This document shows, in pieces, positions 1-7,320 of a stretch of 20,137 bases of DNA. Position 1 is the first letter of the stretch. Each line of letters begins with the position of its first letter. The DNA is from JALYQB01 sp035640155. Its GTDB lineage: Bacteria; Actinomycetota; Actinomycetes; Mycobacteriales; Pseudonocardiaceae. The stretch is from the NCBI GenBank assembly GCA_035640155.1, contig DASQWR010000199.1:1-20137 (forward strand), in the 5' to 3' direction. Made by a program: the position numbers and the translations under genes. The notes below the pieces were generated by a model. The model was not told the origin of the DNA and did not search any database. It saw nothing but the letters and a program-made list of their open reading frames with translations.

Positions 1-384
1 CAGCAGCGGGTCGAGGAGGTGCGGCTCTCCGCGACGAGCCCCAGCGGGGTCGTGACCGTCACTGTGGATGCGAACGGGACACTCGTCGACGCGCGGTTCT
101 CCGACCGGATGCACCAGACCACGCCCGACGAGCTGAGCCGGCAGCTGCTGGGCGCGATCAACCGGGCCAAGGCGGAGATCGTCGGCAAGGTCCGCGAGGT
201 CGCCGACGAGACCCTGGGCCCGGACGCGCGGGACAGCACCGAGCGGATCGTCGGGTACTACGGGCAACGTTTCTCCGGTGTCGCGGAACCGGATGCCGAG
301 GCTTCGGCGTCTGACCGCGGTCGGGCCGCTCCCGCCGACGACGAGGACTTCGGGGAGCGTTCGATCTTCGACCGGCGTTGGTGA
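1..384 (+). CDS. YbaB/EbfC family nucleoid-associated protein, 5'-truncated by window edge
   Basis: The reading frame is open from base 1, so the gene begins upstream of the window; the GTG at 19 lies inside the conserved stretch and is probably not the true start. The visible part matches actinobacterial YbaB/EbfC-like proteins: a beta strand with VTVTVDANGTLVDARF, then a helix around TPDELSRQLLGAINRAKAEI, then an acidic, disordered tail. Family members are small dimeric DNA-binding proteins. In Pseudonocardiaceae and mycobacteria such copies often head clusters of type VII secretion (ESX) substrates, which fits here because an EspC-like gene follows immediately. The stop at 382-384 lies about 20 bases before the next likely start, so the two genes are probably cotranscribed. 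The exact role in this cluster is unknown. Confidence 0.8.
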   Translation, partial: QQRVEEVRLSATSPSGVVTVTVDANGTLVDARFSDRMHQTTPDELSRQLLGAINRAKAEIVGKVREVADETLGPDARDSTERIVGYYGQRFSGVAEPDAEASASDRGRAAPADDEDFGERSIFDRRW

Positions 385-404
385 GAGTTGTGGGGGGTGA
401 TGGC

Positions 405-716
405 ATGGCTGGTTTCGGGGTCACCGCGGGGGACTTGCGCGTCCACGCGGGCAAGGTCGACGGTCACGCGCAGGCACTCGGCCAGGCGGTGGACGCCGCG
501 AACCAGGCGATGCCTGACGACGCGTACGGGGTCATCTGCCAGTTCCTGCCGCCGCTGTTCAACGAGGTGGAGCAGGCGGCGGGCGAGGCGCTGACGGCGA
601 GCCAGGGCGCTTTGGAGGTGGTCTCGGAGAACCTGCGTGCCTCGGCAGAGAGCTACGAGAGCCAGGACGAGGCCATGGGCTTGACGTTTCGCGGTATTGA
701 GGGCGGGATGGGGTGA
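405..716 (+). CDS. EspC-like type VII secretion target protein
   Basis: This 103-residue, all-helical, cysteine-poor (one Cys) protein resembles the ESX-1 EspC / type VII secretion target family. It has an early GVTAGDLRVHAGKVDGHAQ helix, a second helix from about residue 50, and a short tail with SYESQDEAM. Such proteins are WXG100-like, export through ESX systems, and often partner larger effectors. I chose ATG 405 because a GGGGGG ribosome-binding stretch precedes it (392-397) and family homology begins there; TTG 378 or GTG 390 in the same frame would add 5-9 unconserved residues. Its stop overlaps the GTG start of the next gene (GTGA), indicating translational coupling to the toxin gene and suggesting it acts as a secretion partner or chaperone for it. 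Confidence 0.75.
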   Translation: MAGFGVTAGDLRVHAGKVDGHAQALGQAVDAANQAMPDDAYGVICQFLPPLFNEVEQAAGEALTASQGALEVVSENLRASAESYESQDEAMGLTFRGIEGGMG

Positions 717-1966
717 CCGGCAACCCGCTGGTGGCTCCCGAGCAGGACTCGACGCAGTGGCACACCGGCATCTTCATCGCCGAGTCGGTCCGCGATCTGG
801 TCCAGGGCATCCAGAGCGGCGACTGGGTCGACATCGGGCTCGGCGGGCTCACCACGGGTCTGGAAGCGCTGAGCATCGTGATGGACCCGATCGGCTCGGT
901 CGCCTCCCACCTCGTGTCCTTCATCATCGAGCACGTCGAGCCGCTGCAGGACGCGCTGGACAAGCTGGCCGGCAACGCCGACGCCGTGGCTGCGCAGGCG
1001 CGGACGTGGAAGAACGTGGCCACGGCGCTGGGCCAGGTGCAGGGTGACTACGGCCGGGAGGTGAGCGCTGACACCGCGGGTTGGACGGGCACGGCGGCCG
1101 ACGCCTACCGCGGGCGGGCCACCGACACCGCGGCGCTGATCGGGGCCGGGGCGCAGGCGGCGGGTGGTCTGGGCAGCGCGGTGGAGATGGCGGGCATGGT
1201 GGTCGGTGTCGTCCGGGAGACGGTGCGCGACCTGATCGCCGACCTGGTGGGGCGGCTGGTGGTGTGGGCGGCCGAGGCGCTGACGATCATCGGCGCGCCC
1301 GCCGCGGCTGCACAGGCCGCTGCGGCGGCGGCGAAGTGGGCGGCGCGGATCGCCCAGCTCATCAAGCAGCTGGTGCGCACGCTGCAGAACCTGATGCCGC
1401 TGCTGCGCCGCCTCGGTGAGCTGCTCGGGCAGATCCGCAAGAAGATGGACGACCTGCGCGCCAAGGGCAGGGGCGGCGACAAACCCCCAGACGACCCGAA
1501 CAGGCCCCCGGATCCCACCGGCGGCGGTGGCGACCACACCCAGCCCTCCCGCGACCCGGACCCCAACGCCGAGCCGGGCGGGCGCCCCACCCGCATCCCG
1601 GGCAACGAAAGCCCCGAGAACAAGCTGTCACTGCAACGGGAGAATGAGTCGGCCGCGACGCTGGCGCGGCAGGGCTACGACATCGAACAGAACCCGACCG
1701 TCCCCGGTAACAAGAATCCCGACTACCGCATCGAGGGCCAGATCTTCGACAACGTCGCGCCCACAACCGACAGTGCCCGCAACATTGCCGGCAGAATTGA
1801 GGAGAAGATCGACGACCGCCAGACCGATCGGGTCGTGCTCAACCTGGCCGACAGCGCCGTCGACCTGGACGCGATGCGCGCCCAGCTGCGTGACTGGCCG
1901 ATCGAGGGCCTCCAGGAGGTTATCGTGATCGACAAACAGGGGAACGTGCAACACTTCTACCCGTAG
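713..1966 (+). CDS. Type VII secreted polymorphic toxin with C-terminal CdiA-type tRNase domain
   Basis: The 417-residue protein has three parts. Residues 1 to about 250 are helical and WXG100/PPE-like, with a W-x-G turn (W124-T-G) and Ala-rich amphipathic helices, the usual ESX export module. Residues about 254-300 form a Pro/Gly/Asp-rich linker. Residues about 300-417 match the CdiA C-terminal tRNase domain: ENESAATLARQGYDIEQNP, then NPDYRIEGQIFD, then a K-x3-Q-x-DRVVLNL-like strand (EKIDDRQTDRVVLNL) and a terminal EVIVIDKQGNVQHFYP. In contact-dependent inhibition systems this fold cleaves tRNA in competing cells. The GTG start overlaps the stop of the EspC-like gene, and an immunity candidate follows after 23 bases. 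Target tRNA and secretion route are inferred; no ESX core genes are in view. Confidence 0.8.
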   Translation: MTGNPLVAPEQDSTQWHTGIFIAESVRDLVQGIQSGDWVDIGLGGLTTGLEALSIVMDPIGSVASHLVSFIIEHVEPLQDALDKLAGNADAVAAQARTWKNVATALGQVQGDYGREVSADTAGWTGTAADAYRGRATDTAALIGAGAQAAGGLGSAVEMAGMVVGVVRETVRDLIADLVGRLVVWAAEALTIIGAPAAAAQAAAAAAKWAARIAQLIKQLVRTLQNLMPLLRRLGELLGQIRKKMDDLRAKGRGGDKPPDDPNRPPDPTGGGGDHTQPSRDPDPNAEPGGRPTRIPGNESPENKLSLQRENESAATLARQGYDIEQNPTVPGNKNPDYRIEGQIFDNVAPTTDSARNIAGRIEEKIDDRQTDRVVLNLADSAVDLDAMRAQLRDWPIEGLQEVIVIDKQGNVQHFYP

Positions 1967-1989
1967 ACCCACCGAGCGAGGACAGTGCA

Positions 1990-2475
1990 GTGGCCATCTC
2001 CTTCAGCCTCAACCTGGCGACACCCTCGCCCGTGGCGCAGGTCGCGAGCGAGCTGCACTGGGTCGCCAGGAACCTCGGACTGCTCGCCGCGGCGACGACC
2101 GTCGATGATCTGCTCGATGACGAGGGCGCGGTGAGCGTGCTTGGCACCTGGATCCGGGTTCGTGAGGCCAAGCCTCGGCCGTGGAACCCAGTGGTCAACG
2201 ACCTCGGATTCACGCCGACGGTGTCGATTGCGTTCCGCCTCGGCAAGCGGGACGAACTTGACCACCAACAAGATGACATGATCCGCATGGTGTCCGGGCT
2301 GCTCGACCGGGTACCCGGCGACGCTGTACTGCACTTGGACTACGAGCACATCTGGCTGCTGCGCCGCGGTGGCGACCTGAGCCTGAACGAACGGGACGAC
2401 CTGTGGACGCCGAACCGGCTGGCCGCGCTGTCCCAGCCCTACCGCCGCGCCACCCACACCTTCTCCGAGGAGTGA
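1990..2475 (+). CDS. Probable immunity protein for the upstream tRNase toxin (SitI3-like)
   Basis: This is a 161-residue soluble protein without signal peptide or membrane segment. The N-terminus (MAISFSLNLATPSPVAQVA) and the mid-domain strand TVSIAFRLGKRDELDHQQDDM resemble proteins annotated as SitI3 family, which occur as immunity partners of polymorphic toxins; that assignment is from memory of the family and is moderate. The GTG start at 1990 is supported by GAGGA at 1978-1982 with a 7-base gap. The gene lies 23 bases downstream of the toxin on the same strand, the standard position for a cognate immunity gene. The immunity role is therefore inferred mainly from position, size and acidity. 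Gene expression is expected to be coupled to the toxin. Confidence 0.65.
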   Translation: MAISFSLNLATPSPVAQVASELHWVARNLGLLAAATTVDDLLDDEGAVSVLGTWIRVREAKPRPWNPVVNDLGFTPTVSIAFRLGKRDELDHQQDDMIRMVSGLLDRVPGDAVLHLDYEHIWLLRRGGDLSLNERDDLWTPNRLAALSQPYRRATHTFSEE

Positions 2476-2517
2476 CCCGAGCGGTCCCAGCAGTCAGCGG
2501 GGGCGTAGCCCTCGCCA

Positions 2518-3118
2518 TCACGACTGCACCCCCGTCCGGCCCGGCGCCCACTGTGGGTCCCGGCCGGCGAAGCCGAGCAGCCGGTCGAGGTCGGAAGCGC
2601 CGTCCGGGACGGGCACGACCGGGCCGTAGAGTCCCTCGCGGCCGGCCTCCTGGCAGGGCTCGGACATCGAGGTGGCGAAGCCCTGGCACGCCTGCACGCT
2701 GGCCGGATCGGCATGGAACGGCTGGCCGGTAGCCCTCGCCAGATCCCAGCCGTGCAGTACGAGCTCGCCGAGAGCCACCACGCCCATGATCTCGGCAGGC
2801 ATGGTGACCCCACCGGCCTCGGTCTCCCCCTCCCAGGCATCAGGCGCGCGCCACGCGACGACCAGCGCGTCGAGGCGCTCGTGCAGCTGGGCCTTCCAGC
2901 CGGCGGGCAGATTCCCGTCGAGCTCGCCGGCGTTGGCTGGGAAGGGGTCTTGCTGGCCGCTGCGGTGAAGGCGGCGGTCAGCCCAAGCAGGTGCGCCAGC
3001 AGGACGGCGACCGGACAGTCCTGGCAGGGCGTTTCAGCGCTCATCTGTTAGTCGTCCACCCCGTCGGCGAGGCGGGTCAGCTGTGCTGCCGCCGGAGCAG
3101 GTCGTACGTGGTCGTCAT
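2518..3118 (-). pseudogene. TIGR03086/DinB-like metal-binding protein, pseudogene with multiple lesions
   Basis: Translating the minus strand in shifting frames rebuilds a roughly 200-residue member of the TIGR03086 family (DinB/mycothiol-dependent maleylpyruvate isomerase-like). It starts MTTTYDLLR at 3118, shifts frame near 3090, continues PAAAQLTRLADGVDD, meets an in-frame TAA at 3048-3050, resumes QMSAETPCQDCPVAVLLAHL, shifts again near 2950 (one base missing after AASK), and ends DPFPANAGELDGNL through MGVVALGELVLHGWDLARA and LLGFAGRDPQW to the stop at 2518. The conserved HGWD signature is present, but three lesions break the gene. Intact relatives are about 190-200 residues. Two independent frameshifts plus a nonsense codon favour a true pseudogene over sequencing error. 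Confidence 0.8.
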
Positions 3119-3309
3119 ATGCGTCCTCCAGGTTGTCATTGGTAGTGCGGCCCGGGCTGGCGCCAGATCGCCCCGGGCGCTCAGCCGCGGCGCCATCCGG
3201 TGTCTTCTGCTCAGTCAGGTAGACGCCGGTAGCTGTGAGAACTCATCGATCGATGGAAGGCCCTTCCGCCCCGTCCAGTCCGCCCTATTCGGGTAGGCGC
3301 TACCTGCTG

Positions 3310-3336
3310 GTTGCACCTCGTGTCAGGATGTGCAAC
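3310..3336. promoter_or_regulatory. Inverted repeat upstream of SRPBCC-arsR operon, candidate ArsR operator
   Basis: A perfect 7-base inverted repeat, GTTGCAC (3310-3316) and GTGCAAC (3330-3336), is separated by 13 bases and lies about 40 bases before the SRPBCC start. ArsR-type repressors commonly bind such palindromes near their own operon promoter, so autoregulation by the ArsR gene two positions downstream is a reasonable inference. Confidence 0.4.
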
Positions 3337-3374
3337 TGTCTGGTAGCACTTTGTCGAGACGAGGAAGGATGGTC

Positions 3375-3836
3375 ATGATGAGCAGTGCAGGCGAGAGCGG
3401 GGACCGGATCGAGCGCGAGATCCTGATCGACGCACCCATCGAGCGGGTGTGGCGCCTGGTGAGCGAGCCAGGCTGGTGGATCGGGGACGGCGATCCCTCC
3501 CACCGGGTGCTCACCAGGGAGGGCGACCTCGTCGTCGTGGACTACTCACCCCATGGACGTTTCCCGGTGCTGCCGATCTCGGCTCATCCCCCGCACTACG
3601 CCTCCTACCGAGGAAGTGAGGACCCCACCCAGACCCCGGCGCAGGGCACCTCCACACTCGTGGAGTTCTTCCTCACCGCGCAGGGCGGCGGCACGCTGCT
3701 GCGGGTGGTCGAGAGCGGCTTCGCCTCCCTGTACCCGTCGTCCGAGCGCCGCACCGCGGCCATTGAGGACAATGTCGAGGGCTGGGAGATGCAGCTCGGC
3801 TTCGCCAAGCGGGACACCGAGCCCGCCTCGGTGTGA
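3375..3836 (+). CDS. SRPBCC (AHSA1/START-like) family protein
   Basis: This 153-residue protein has the SRPBCC/AHSA1 pattern: an opening strand RIEREILIDAPIERVWRLVSEPGWW, central strands with VEFFLTAQGGGTLLRVVESGF, and a long C-terminal helix with EDNVEGWEMQLGFAKR. The fold is a hydrophobic-cavity sandwich used for ligand binding; the ligand cannot be told from sequence. ATG 3375 is chosen because GGAAGG (3363-3368) precedes it by six bases; the ATG at 3369 sits directly against that site and ATG 3378 is also possible. Its stop overlaps the GTG of the ArsR-like gene. The SRPBCC-ArsR pairing is very common in actinobacteria, with the regulator controlling the pair. Confidence 0.85.
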   Translation: MMSSAGESGDRIEREILIDAPIERVWRLVSEPGWWIGDGDPSHRVLTREGDLVVVDYSPHGRFPVLPISAHPPHYASYRGSEDPTQTPAQGTSTLVEFFLTAQGGGTLLRVVESGFASLYPSSERRTAAIEDNVEGWEMQLGFAKRDTEPASV

Positions 3837-4225
3837 CCGCCGACCATGCCCGCGCGGAGCACCCCCCGAGCGGCGGGCCGCGGGCGGGCGGCGGGGTGGC
3901 CGAGGAGGTCGGGGTCGTCCTGGCCGCGTTAGCCGACCCGACGCGGCGCCAGCTCCTGGACGCTCTCGTCGATGCCGGCCAGGCCAGCGCGACGAGGCTC
4001 GCCGGTCACCTGCCGGTGTCGCGGCAGGCGGTGGTCAAGCACCTGCAGGTGCTTGAGACCGCGGGCCTCGTCGAACGGGTCCGGGTGGGCCGGGAGGTGC
4101 TGTACGCGGCCCACCCGGACCCCCTGGACGCCTCCGCCCGATGGCTCGCCGACCTGTCCGCCGCGTGGGGCCGCAGGCTCAACGTGCTCAAGCACGCAGC
4201 CGAGACGGCCACCACCGGCGACTGA
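3833..4225 (+). CDS. ArsR-family winged-helix transcriptional regulator
   Basis: The 130-residue protein has a poorly conserved N-terminal 25 residues and then a typical ArsR winged helix: VLAALADPTRRQLLDALVDAG, recognition helix VSRQAVVKHLQVLETAGLV, and the wing ERVRVGREVLYAA. No cysteine-rich metal site (such as ELCVCDL) is visible, so it belongs with the non-metal ArsR repressors usually paired with SRPBCC proteins. GTG 3833 overlaps the upstream stop (GTGA), consistent with coupling; the conserved region starts well inside, so a later start cannot be excluded. The inverted repeat at 3310-3336 is its likely operator. Confidence 0.9.
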   Translation: MTADHARAEHPPSGGPRAGGGVAEEVGVVLAALADPTRRQLLDALVDAGQASATRLAGHLPVSRQAVVKHLQVLETAGLVERVRVGREVLYAAHPDPLDASARWLADLSAAWGRRLNVLKHAAETATTGD

Positions 4226-4337
4226 CGTGCCACGTTCTCGGGGTCGGGGCTGGACCGGATTCCGGGAGCATGCCGCTGCCTAGCATCGGAGCGCGGAGCC
4301 ACGTACCGGGAGCCACGAGTGGGAGGAGTGCCGGGCG

Positions 4338-5147
4338 ATGCGGCGAGGACGGGTGGTCGCGGGGCTGGCGATGATCGGCCTGGCAGTGGTGATCTTCACA
4401 GGTTGGTCGCCATGGTCGTGGGCGTCCCCCTGGTCGGCCCCATGGTCCACCATGGAGCAGCGGGAGGAGCTGGCCGCTGGGATCACCGCGGTTCGGATGG
4501 ACGTCGGCTCCGGCAATGTCATGATCCGGACCGGTGACCGGGCGCGGACCAGCCTCACCGCGCACGTGCGTACCTCGTGGTGGCGGGATGAGGGCCCCGC
4601 CTACCGGCGGGACGGCGACACCCTCCTGCTCACCGGATGCCGAGGCTGCTCGGTGGACTACGACCTCGTGGTGCCGCGCGGCACCACCGTCTCGGGAAAC
4701 AGCGGGTCAGGTGACGTGGTCGTGCAGGGGGTGGATGAGGTCGACGTCGAGCTGGGCTCCGGTGATGTCCGCGTCCGCGACGTCTCCGGCCCCGTAGACG
4801 CACGCACCGGTTCCGGCGAGGTGACACTCGCCCGGGTGGCCGGCCCGGTGGACGTCGAGAGCTCGTCCGGCTCGATCAGTGGCAGCAGTCTGGCCGGGCC
4901 GGTGCTCGCCGACACGAGCTCGGGTGACGTCACGCTCGAACTGACCCGAGCCCAGCAGGTCCACGCGAGCACGTCCAGCGGCGACGTCGATCTCACGGTG
5001 CCTGCCGGCCGCTACCGGGTGAACACTGGTGACGACGGGCGGGACGGCGACGAGGGGCCCGACGTCGAGGTGGTCGACGATCCGGATGCGCGCTACGCGC
5101 TCGAGCTCGACACCTCGAGCGGCGACATCGCGGTCCGCACGCGCTGA
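4338..5147 (+). CDS. Membrane-anchored or secreted DUF4097 beta-strand-repeat protein
   Basis: The 269-residue protein begins with a positively charged end and a hydrophobic segment (VVAGLAMIGLAVVIFTG, about residues 6-22) acting as a signal anchor, followed by a Trp/Ser/Pro stretch. The rest is a solenoid of short strands with repeated turns: GSGNV, GSGDV, GSGDV, GSGEV, SSGSI, SSGDV, SSGDV and SSGDI, spaced mostly about 20 residues, which is the DUF4097 (putative adhesin-like/DUF4098) pattern. Two cysteines (CRGC) could form a disulfide outside the membrane. The function of these proteins is unknown; some relatives sit beside envelope-stress regulators. ATG 4338 follows GGGAGGAG at about 4321-4328. 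There is no clear operon partner: 112 bases separate it from arsR and 220 from dnaK. Confidence 0.8.
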   Translation: MRRGRVVAGLAMIGLAVVIFTGWSPWSWASPWSAPWSTMEQREELAAGITAVRMDVGSGNVMIRTGDRARTSLTAHVRTSWWRDEGPAYRRDGDTLLLTGCRGCSVDYDLVVPRGTTVSGNSGSGDVVVQGVDEVDVELGSGDVRVRDVSGPVDARTGSGEVTLARVAGPVDVESSSGSISGSSLAGPVLADTSSGDVTLELTRAQQVHASTSSGDVDLTVPAGRYRVNTGDDGRDGDEGPDVEVVDDPDARYALELDTSSGDIAVRTR

Positions 5148-5180
5148 CGGAGCTGCCGGGGACGTTGACGGAGCGGGCCG

Positions 5181-5206
5181 GGAACATCGCGGGCACCACG
5201 CCCGTT
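5181..5206 (+). promoter_or_regulatory. Sigma-H/sigma-R-like promoter of the dnaK operon
   Basis: GGAAC at 5181-5185 and GTT at 5204-5206 are separated by exactly 18 bases, the spacing of the actinobacterial SigH/SigR consensus (GGAAT/C-N18-GTT). dnaK and clpB are known SigH targets in Mycobacterium tuberculosis. The same element with the same spacing occurs before clpB in this window, which strengthens the call. Confidence 0.55.
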
Positions 5207-5219
5207 GATCCGGTCGAGA

Positions 5220-5240
5220 GTTGAGCGAACGTTGCTCTAG
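5220..5240. promoter_or_regulatory. HAIR-like HspR operator 1 upstream of dnaK
   Basis: GTTGAGC-N7-GCTCTAG resembles the HspR-associated inverted repeat (CTTGAGT-N7-ACTCAAG) with correct seven-base spacing and two imperfect outer positions. It lies just downstream of the predicted SigH-like start point, where bound HspR would block transcription. Confidence 0.55.
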
Positions 5241-5275
5241 TCTGGGTTTGACGGCAGGGTAGCCGCGCCAGCAGA

Positions 5276-5296
5276 CTTGAGCTGCCAAGCGTCAAC
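5276..5296. promoter_or_regulatory. HAIR-like HspR operator 2 upstream of dnaK
   Basis: CTTGAGC-N7-CGTCAAC matches the HAIR consensus well in the left half and at the TCAA core of the right half. A second ACTCAA (5295-5300) partly overlaps the right end, so the site may extend. The distance between operator centres is 56 bases, allowing HspR (with DnaK as co-repressor, as known in Streptomyces) to occupy both. Confidence 0.55.
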
Positions 5297-5367
5297 TCAA
5301 CTGGCGTCGAACATGGCTGGCGTCAGCTCTGACAGGATCAACTGCTGAAGCTCGGAAGGAAACTCAC

Positions 5368-7320
5368 ATGGCTCGTGCGGTCGGTATCGACCTTGGGACC
5401 ACCAACTCCGTCGTGTCGGTGCTGGAGGGTGGGGAGCCCACGGTGATCGCGAACTCGGAGGGATCCCGTACCACACCGTCGGTGGTGGCCTTCGCGCGCA
5501 ACGGCGAGGTGCTGGTTGGGCAGTCGGCGAAGAATCAGGCCGTGACCAATGTCGACCGGACGGTCCGTTCGGTCAAGCGGCACATTGGCTCGGACTGGTC
5601 GGTGAAGAACCAGGCCGTGACCAACGTCGACCGGACGATTCGCTCGGTCAAGCGGCACATCGGCTCGGACTGGTCGACGAAGATCGACAACAAGACCTAC
5701 AGCGCGCAGGAGATCAGCGCGCGGGTGTTGCAGAAGCTCAAGCGCGACGCGGAGTCCTACCTCGGTGAGGACATCACCGACGCGGTGATCACCGTGCCGG
5801 CGTACTTCGAGGACGCCCAGCGCCAGGCCACCAAGGAGGCCGGGCAGATCGCGGGGCTGAACGTGCTGCGGATCGTGAACGAGCCCACCGCGGCGGCGCT
5901 GGCCTACGGATTGGACAAGGGCGAGAAGGAGCAGACCATCCTGGTCTTCGACCTCGGGGGCGGCACCTTCGACGTGTCGCTGCTGGAGATCGGGGAGGGT
6001 GTGGTCGAGGTCCGCGCCACGTCCGGGGACAACCACCTCGGTGGTGACGACTGGGACGAGCGGATCATGAACTGGCTGGTAGACAAGTTCAAGAGCTCCC
6101 AGGGCATCGACCTGACCAAGGACAAGATGGCCCTGCAGCGGCTCCGGGAGGCCGCGGAGAAGGCGAAGATCGAGCTGTCCAGCCAGTCCACGGCGACGAT
6201 CAACCTGCCCTACATCACGGTGGACTCCGAGAAGAACCCGCTGTTCCTGGACGAGACGCTGTCCCGCGCGGAGTTCCAGCGGATCACCACCGACCTGCTG
6301 GACCGGTGCCGCAAGCCGTTCCAGTCAGTGATCAAGGACGTCGGCATCTCGGTGGGCGCGATCGACCACGTCGTGCTGGTGGGTGGCTCGACCCGGATGC
6401 CCGCGGTGGCCGACCTGGTCAAGGAGCTGACCGGCGGCAAGGAGCCGAACAAGGGCGTGAACCCAGACGAGGTCGTGGCGGTCGGCGCCGCGCTGCAGGC
6501 CGGGGTGCTCAGGGGCGAGGTCAAGGACGTCCTGCTGCTCGACGTCACCCCGCTGAGCCTCGGCATCGAGACCAAGGGCGGCGTGATGACCAGGCTCATC
6601 GAGCGCAATACGACCATCCCCACCAAGCGTTCGGAGATCTTCACCACCGCCGACGACAACCAGCCGTCGGTGCAGATCCAGGTGTTCCAGGGCGAGCGGG
6701 AGATCGCGGCCTACAACAAGAAGCTCGGCATGTTCGAGCTGACCGGGCTGCCGCCCGCGCCGCGCGGGATGCCGCAGATCGAGGTCACCTTCGACATCGA
6801 CGCGAACGGCATCGTCAACGTCTCCGCGAAGGACATGGGCACCGGCAAGACCCAGGCCATGACGATCACCGGTGGGTCCGCGCTGCCCAAGGAAGACATC
6901 GACCGGATGATGCGCGATGCCGAGGAGCACGCCGAGGAGGACCGCAAGCGTCGTGAGGAGGCCGAGGTCCGCAACCAGGCCGAGTCGCTGGTCTACCAGA
7001 CGGAGAAGTTCGTCAAGGACAACGACGAGAAGCTTCCCGCCGACGTCAAGGACAAGGTGAACGCGGCGCTCGGGGACGCCCAGGAGGCGCTCAAGGGCAC
7101 CGACACCGAGGCGATCCGCTCCGCGATGGAGAAGCTGGCGACGGAGTCGCAGGCGCTGGGCCAGGCGCTCTACGCCGACCAGTCGGCCACCGGCGGGGCC
7201 GGTGCCACGGATGGTGCCGCCACCGACGGTCAGGCCAGCGGTTCCGCGGCCGCCGGTGACGACGTGGTCGACGCCGAGATCGTGGAGGACGCCGCTGAGT
7301 CCGGGAGCGACAAGAAGTGA
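5368..7320 (+). CDS. dnaK: Chaperone DnaK (Hsp70) with a 25-residue tandem duplication in the nucleotide-binding domain
   Basis: This is the 650-residue Hsp70 that holds unfolded proteins in an ATP-controlled cycle. ATG 5368 follows GGAAGGA by seven bases and opens directly with the phosphate-1 motif VGIDLGTTNS. Other landmarks are DLGGGTFDVS (195-204), LVGGSTRMP (337-345), the interdomain LLLDVTPLSLGIET region, the substrate-binding beta domain, a helical lid, and the DDVVDAEIVED tail. Unusually, residues 54-78 (AKNQAVTNVDRTVRSVKRH...) repeat as residues 79-103 (VKNQAVTNVDRTIRSVKRH...), with two substitutions. Ordinary actinobacterial DnaK has this segment once, so the protein is about 25 residues longer than expected. 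All other motifs look intact. Its stop overlaps the grpE start. It is likely repressed by HspR and induced by a SigH-like factor. Confidence 0.97.
   Translation: MARAVGIDLGTTNSVVSVLEGGEPTVIANSEGSRTTPSVVAFARNGEVLVGQSAKNQAVTNVDRTVRSVKRHIGSDWSVKNQAVTNVDRTIRSVKRHIGSDWSTKIDNKTYSAQEISARVLQKLKRDAESYLGEDITDAVITVPAYFEDAQRQATKEAGQIAGLNVLRIVNEPTAAALAYGLDKGEKEQTILVFDLGGGTFDVSLLEIGEGVVEVRATSGDNHLGGDDWDERIMNWLVDKFKSSQGIDLTKDKMALQRLREAAEKAKIELSSQSTATINLPYITVDSEKNPLFLDETLSRAEFQRITTDLLDRCRKPFQSVIKDVGISVGAIDHVVLVGGSTRMPAVADLVKELTGGKEPNKGVNPDEVVAVGAALQAGVLRGEVKDVLLLDVTPLSLGIETKGGVMTRLIERNTTIPTKRSEIFTTADDNQPSVQIQVFQGEREIAAYNKKLGMFELTGLPPAPRGMPQIEVTFDIDANGIVNVSAKDMGTGKTQAMTITGGSALPKEDIDRMMRDAEEHAEEDRKRREEAEVRNQAESLVYQTEKFVKDNDEKLPADVKDKVNAALGDAQEALKGTDTEAIRSAMEKLATESQALGQALYADQSATGGAGATDGAATDGQASGSAAAGDDVVDAEIVEDAAESGSDKK
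5527..5676 (+). repeat. In-frame 75-bp tandem duplication inside dnaK
   Basis: Copy 1 is 5527-5601 and copy 2 is 5602-5676. They match at 68 of 75 bases. The seven differences are mainly third-position changes (AAT/AAC twice, CGT/CGC, ATT/ATC) plus GCG/GTG and GTC/ATT. That pattern is expected of an old duplication evolving under protein-level selection rather than of a recent assembly error. Confidence 0.95.

Noticed and set aside
4226..4337. Direct repeat GGAGCCACG before the DUF4097 gene as an operator
   Set aside because: Only nine bases, no symmetry and no known regulator; too weak to call.
5283..5301. Alternative pairing of CTTGAGC with ACTCAAC at 12-base spacing as the second dnaK HAIR
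   Set aside because: The known HAIR spacing is seven bases; CTTGAGC-N7-CGTCAAC keeps that spacing and is preferred.
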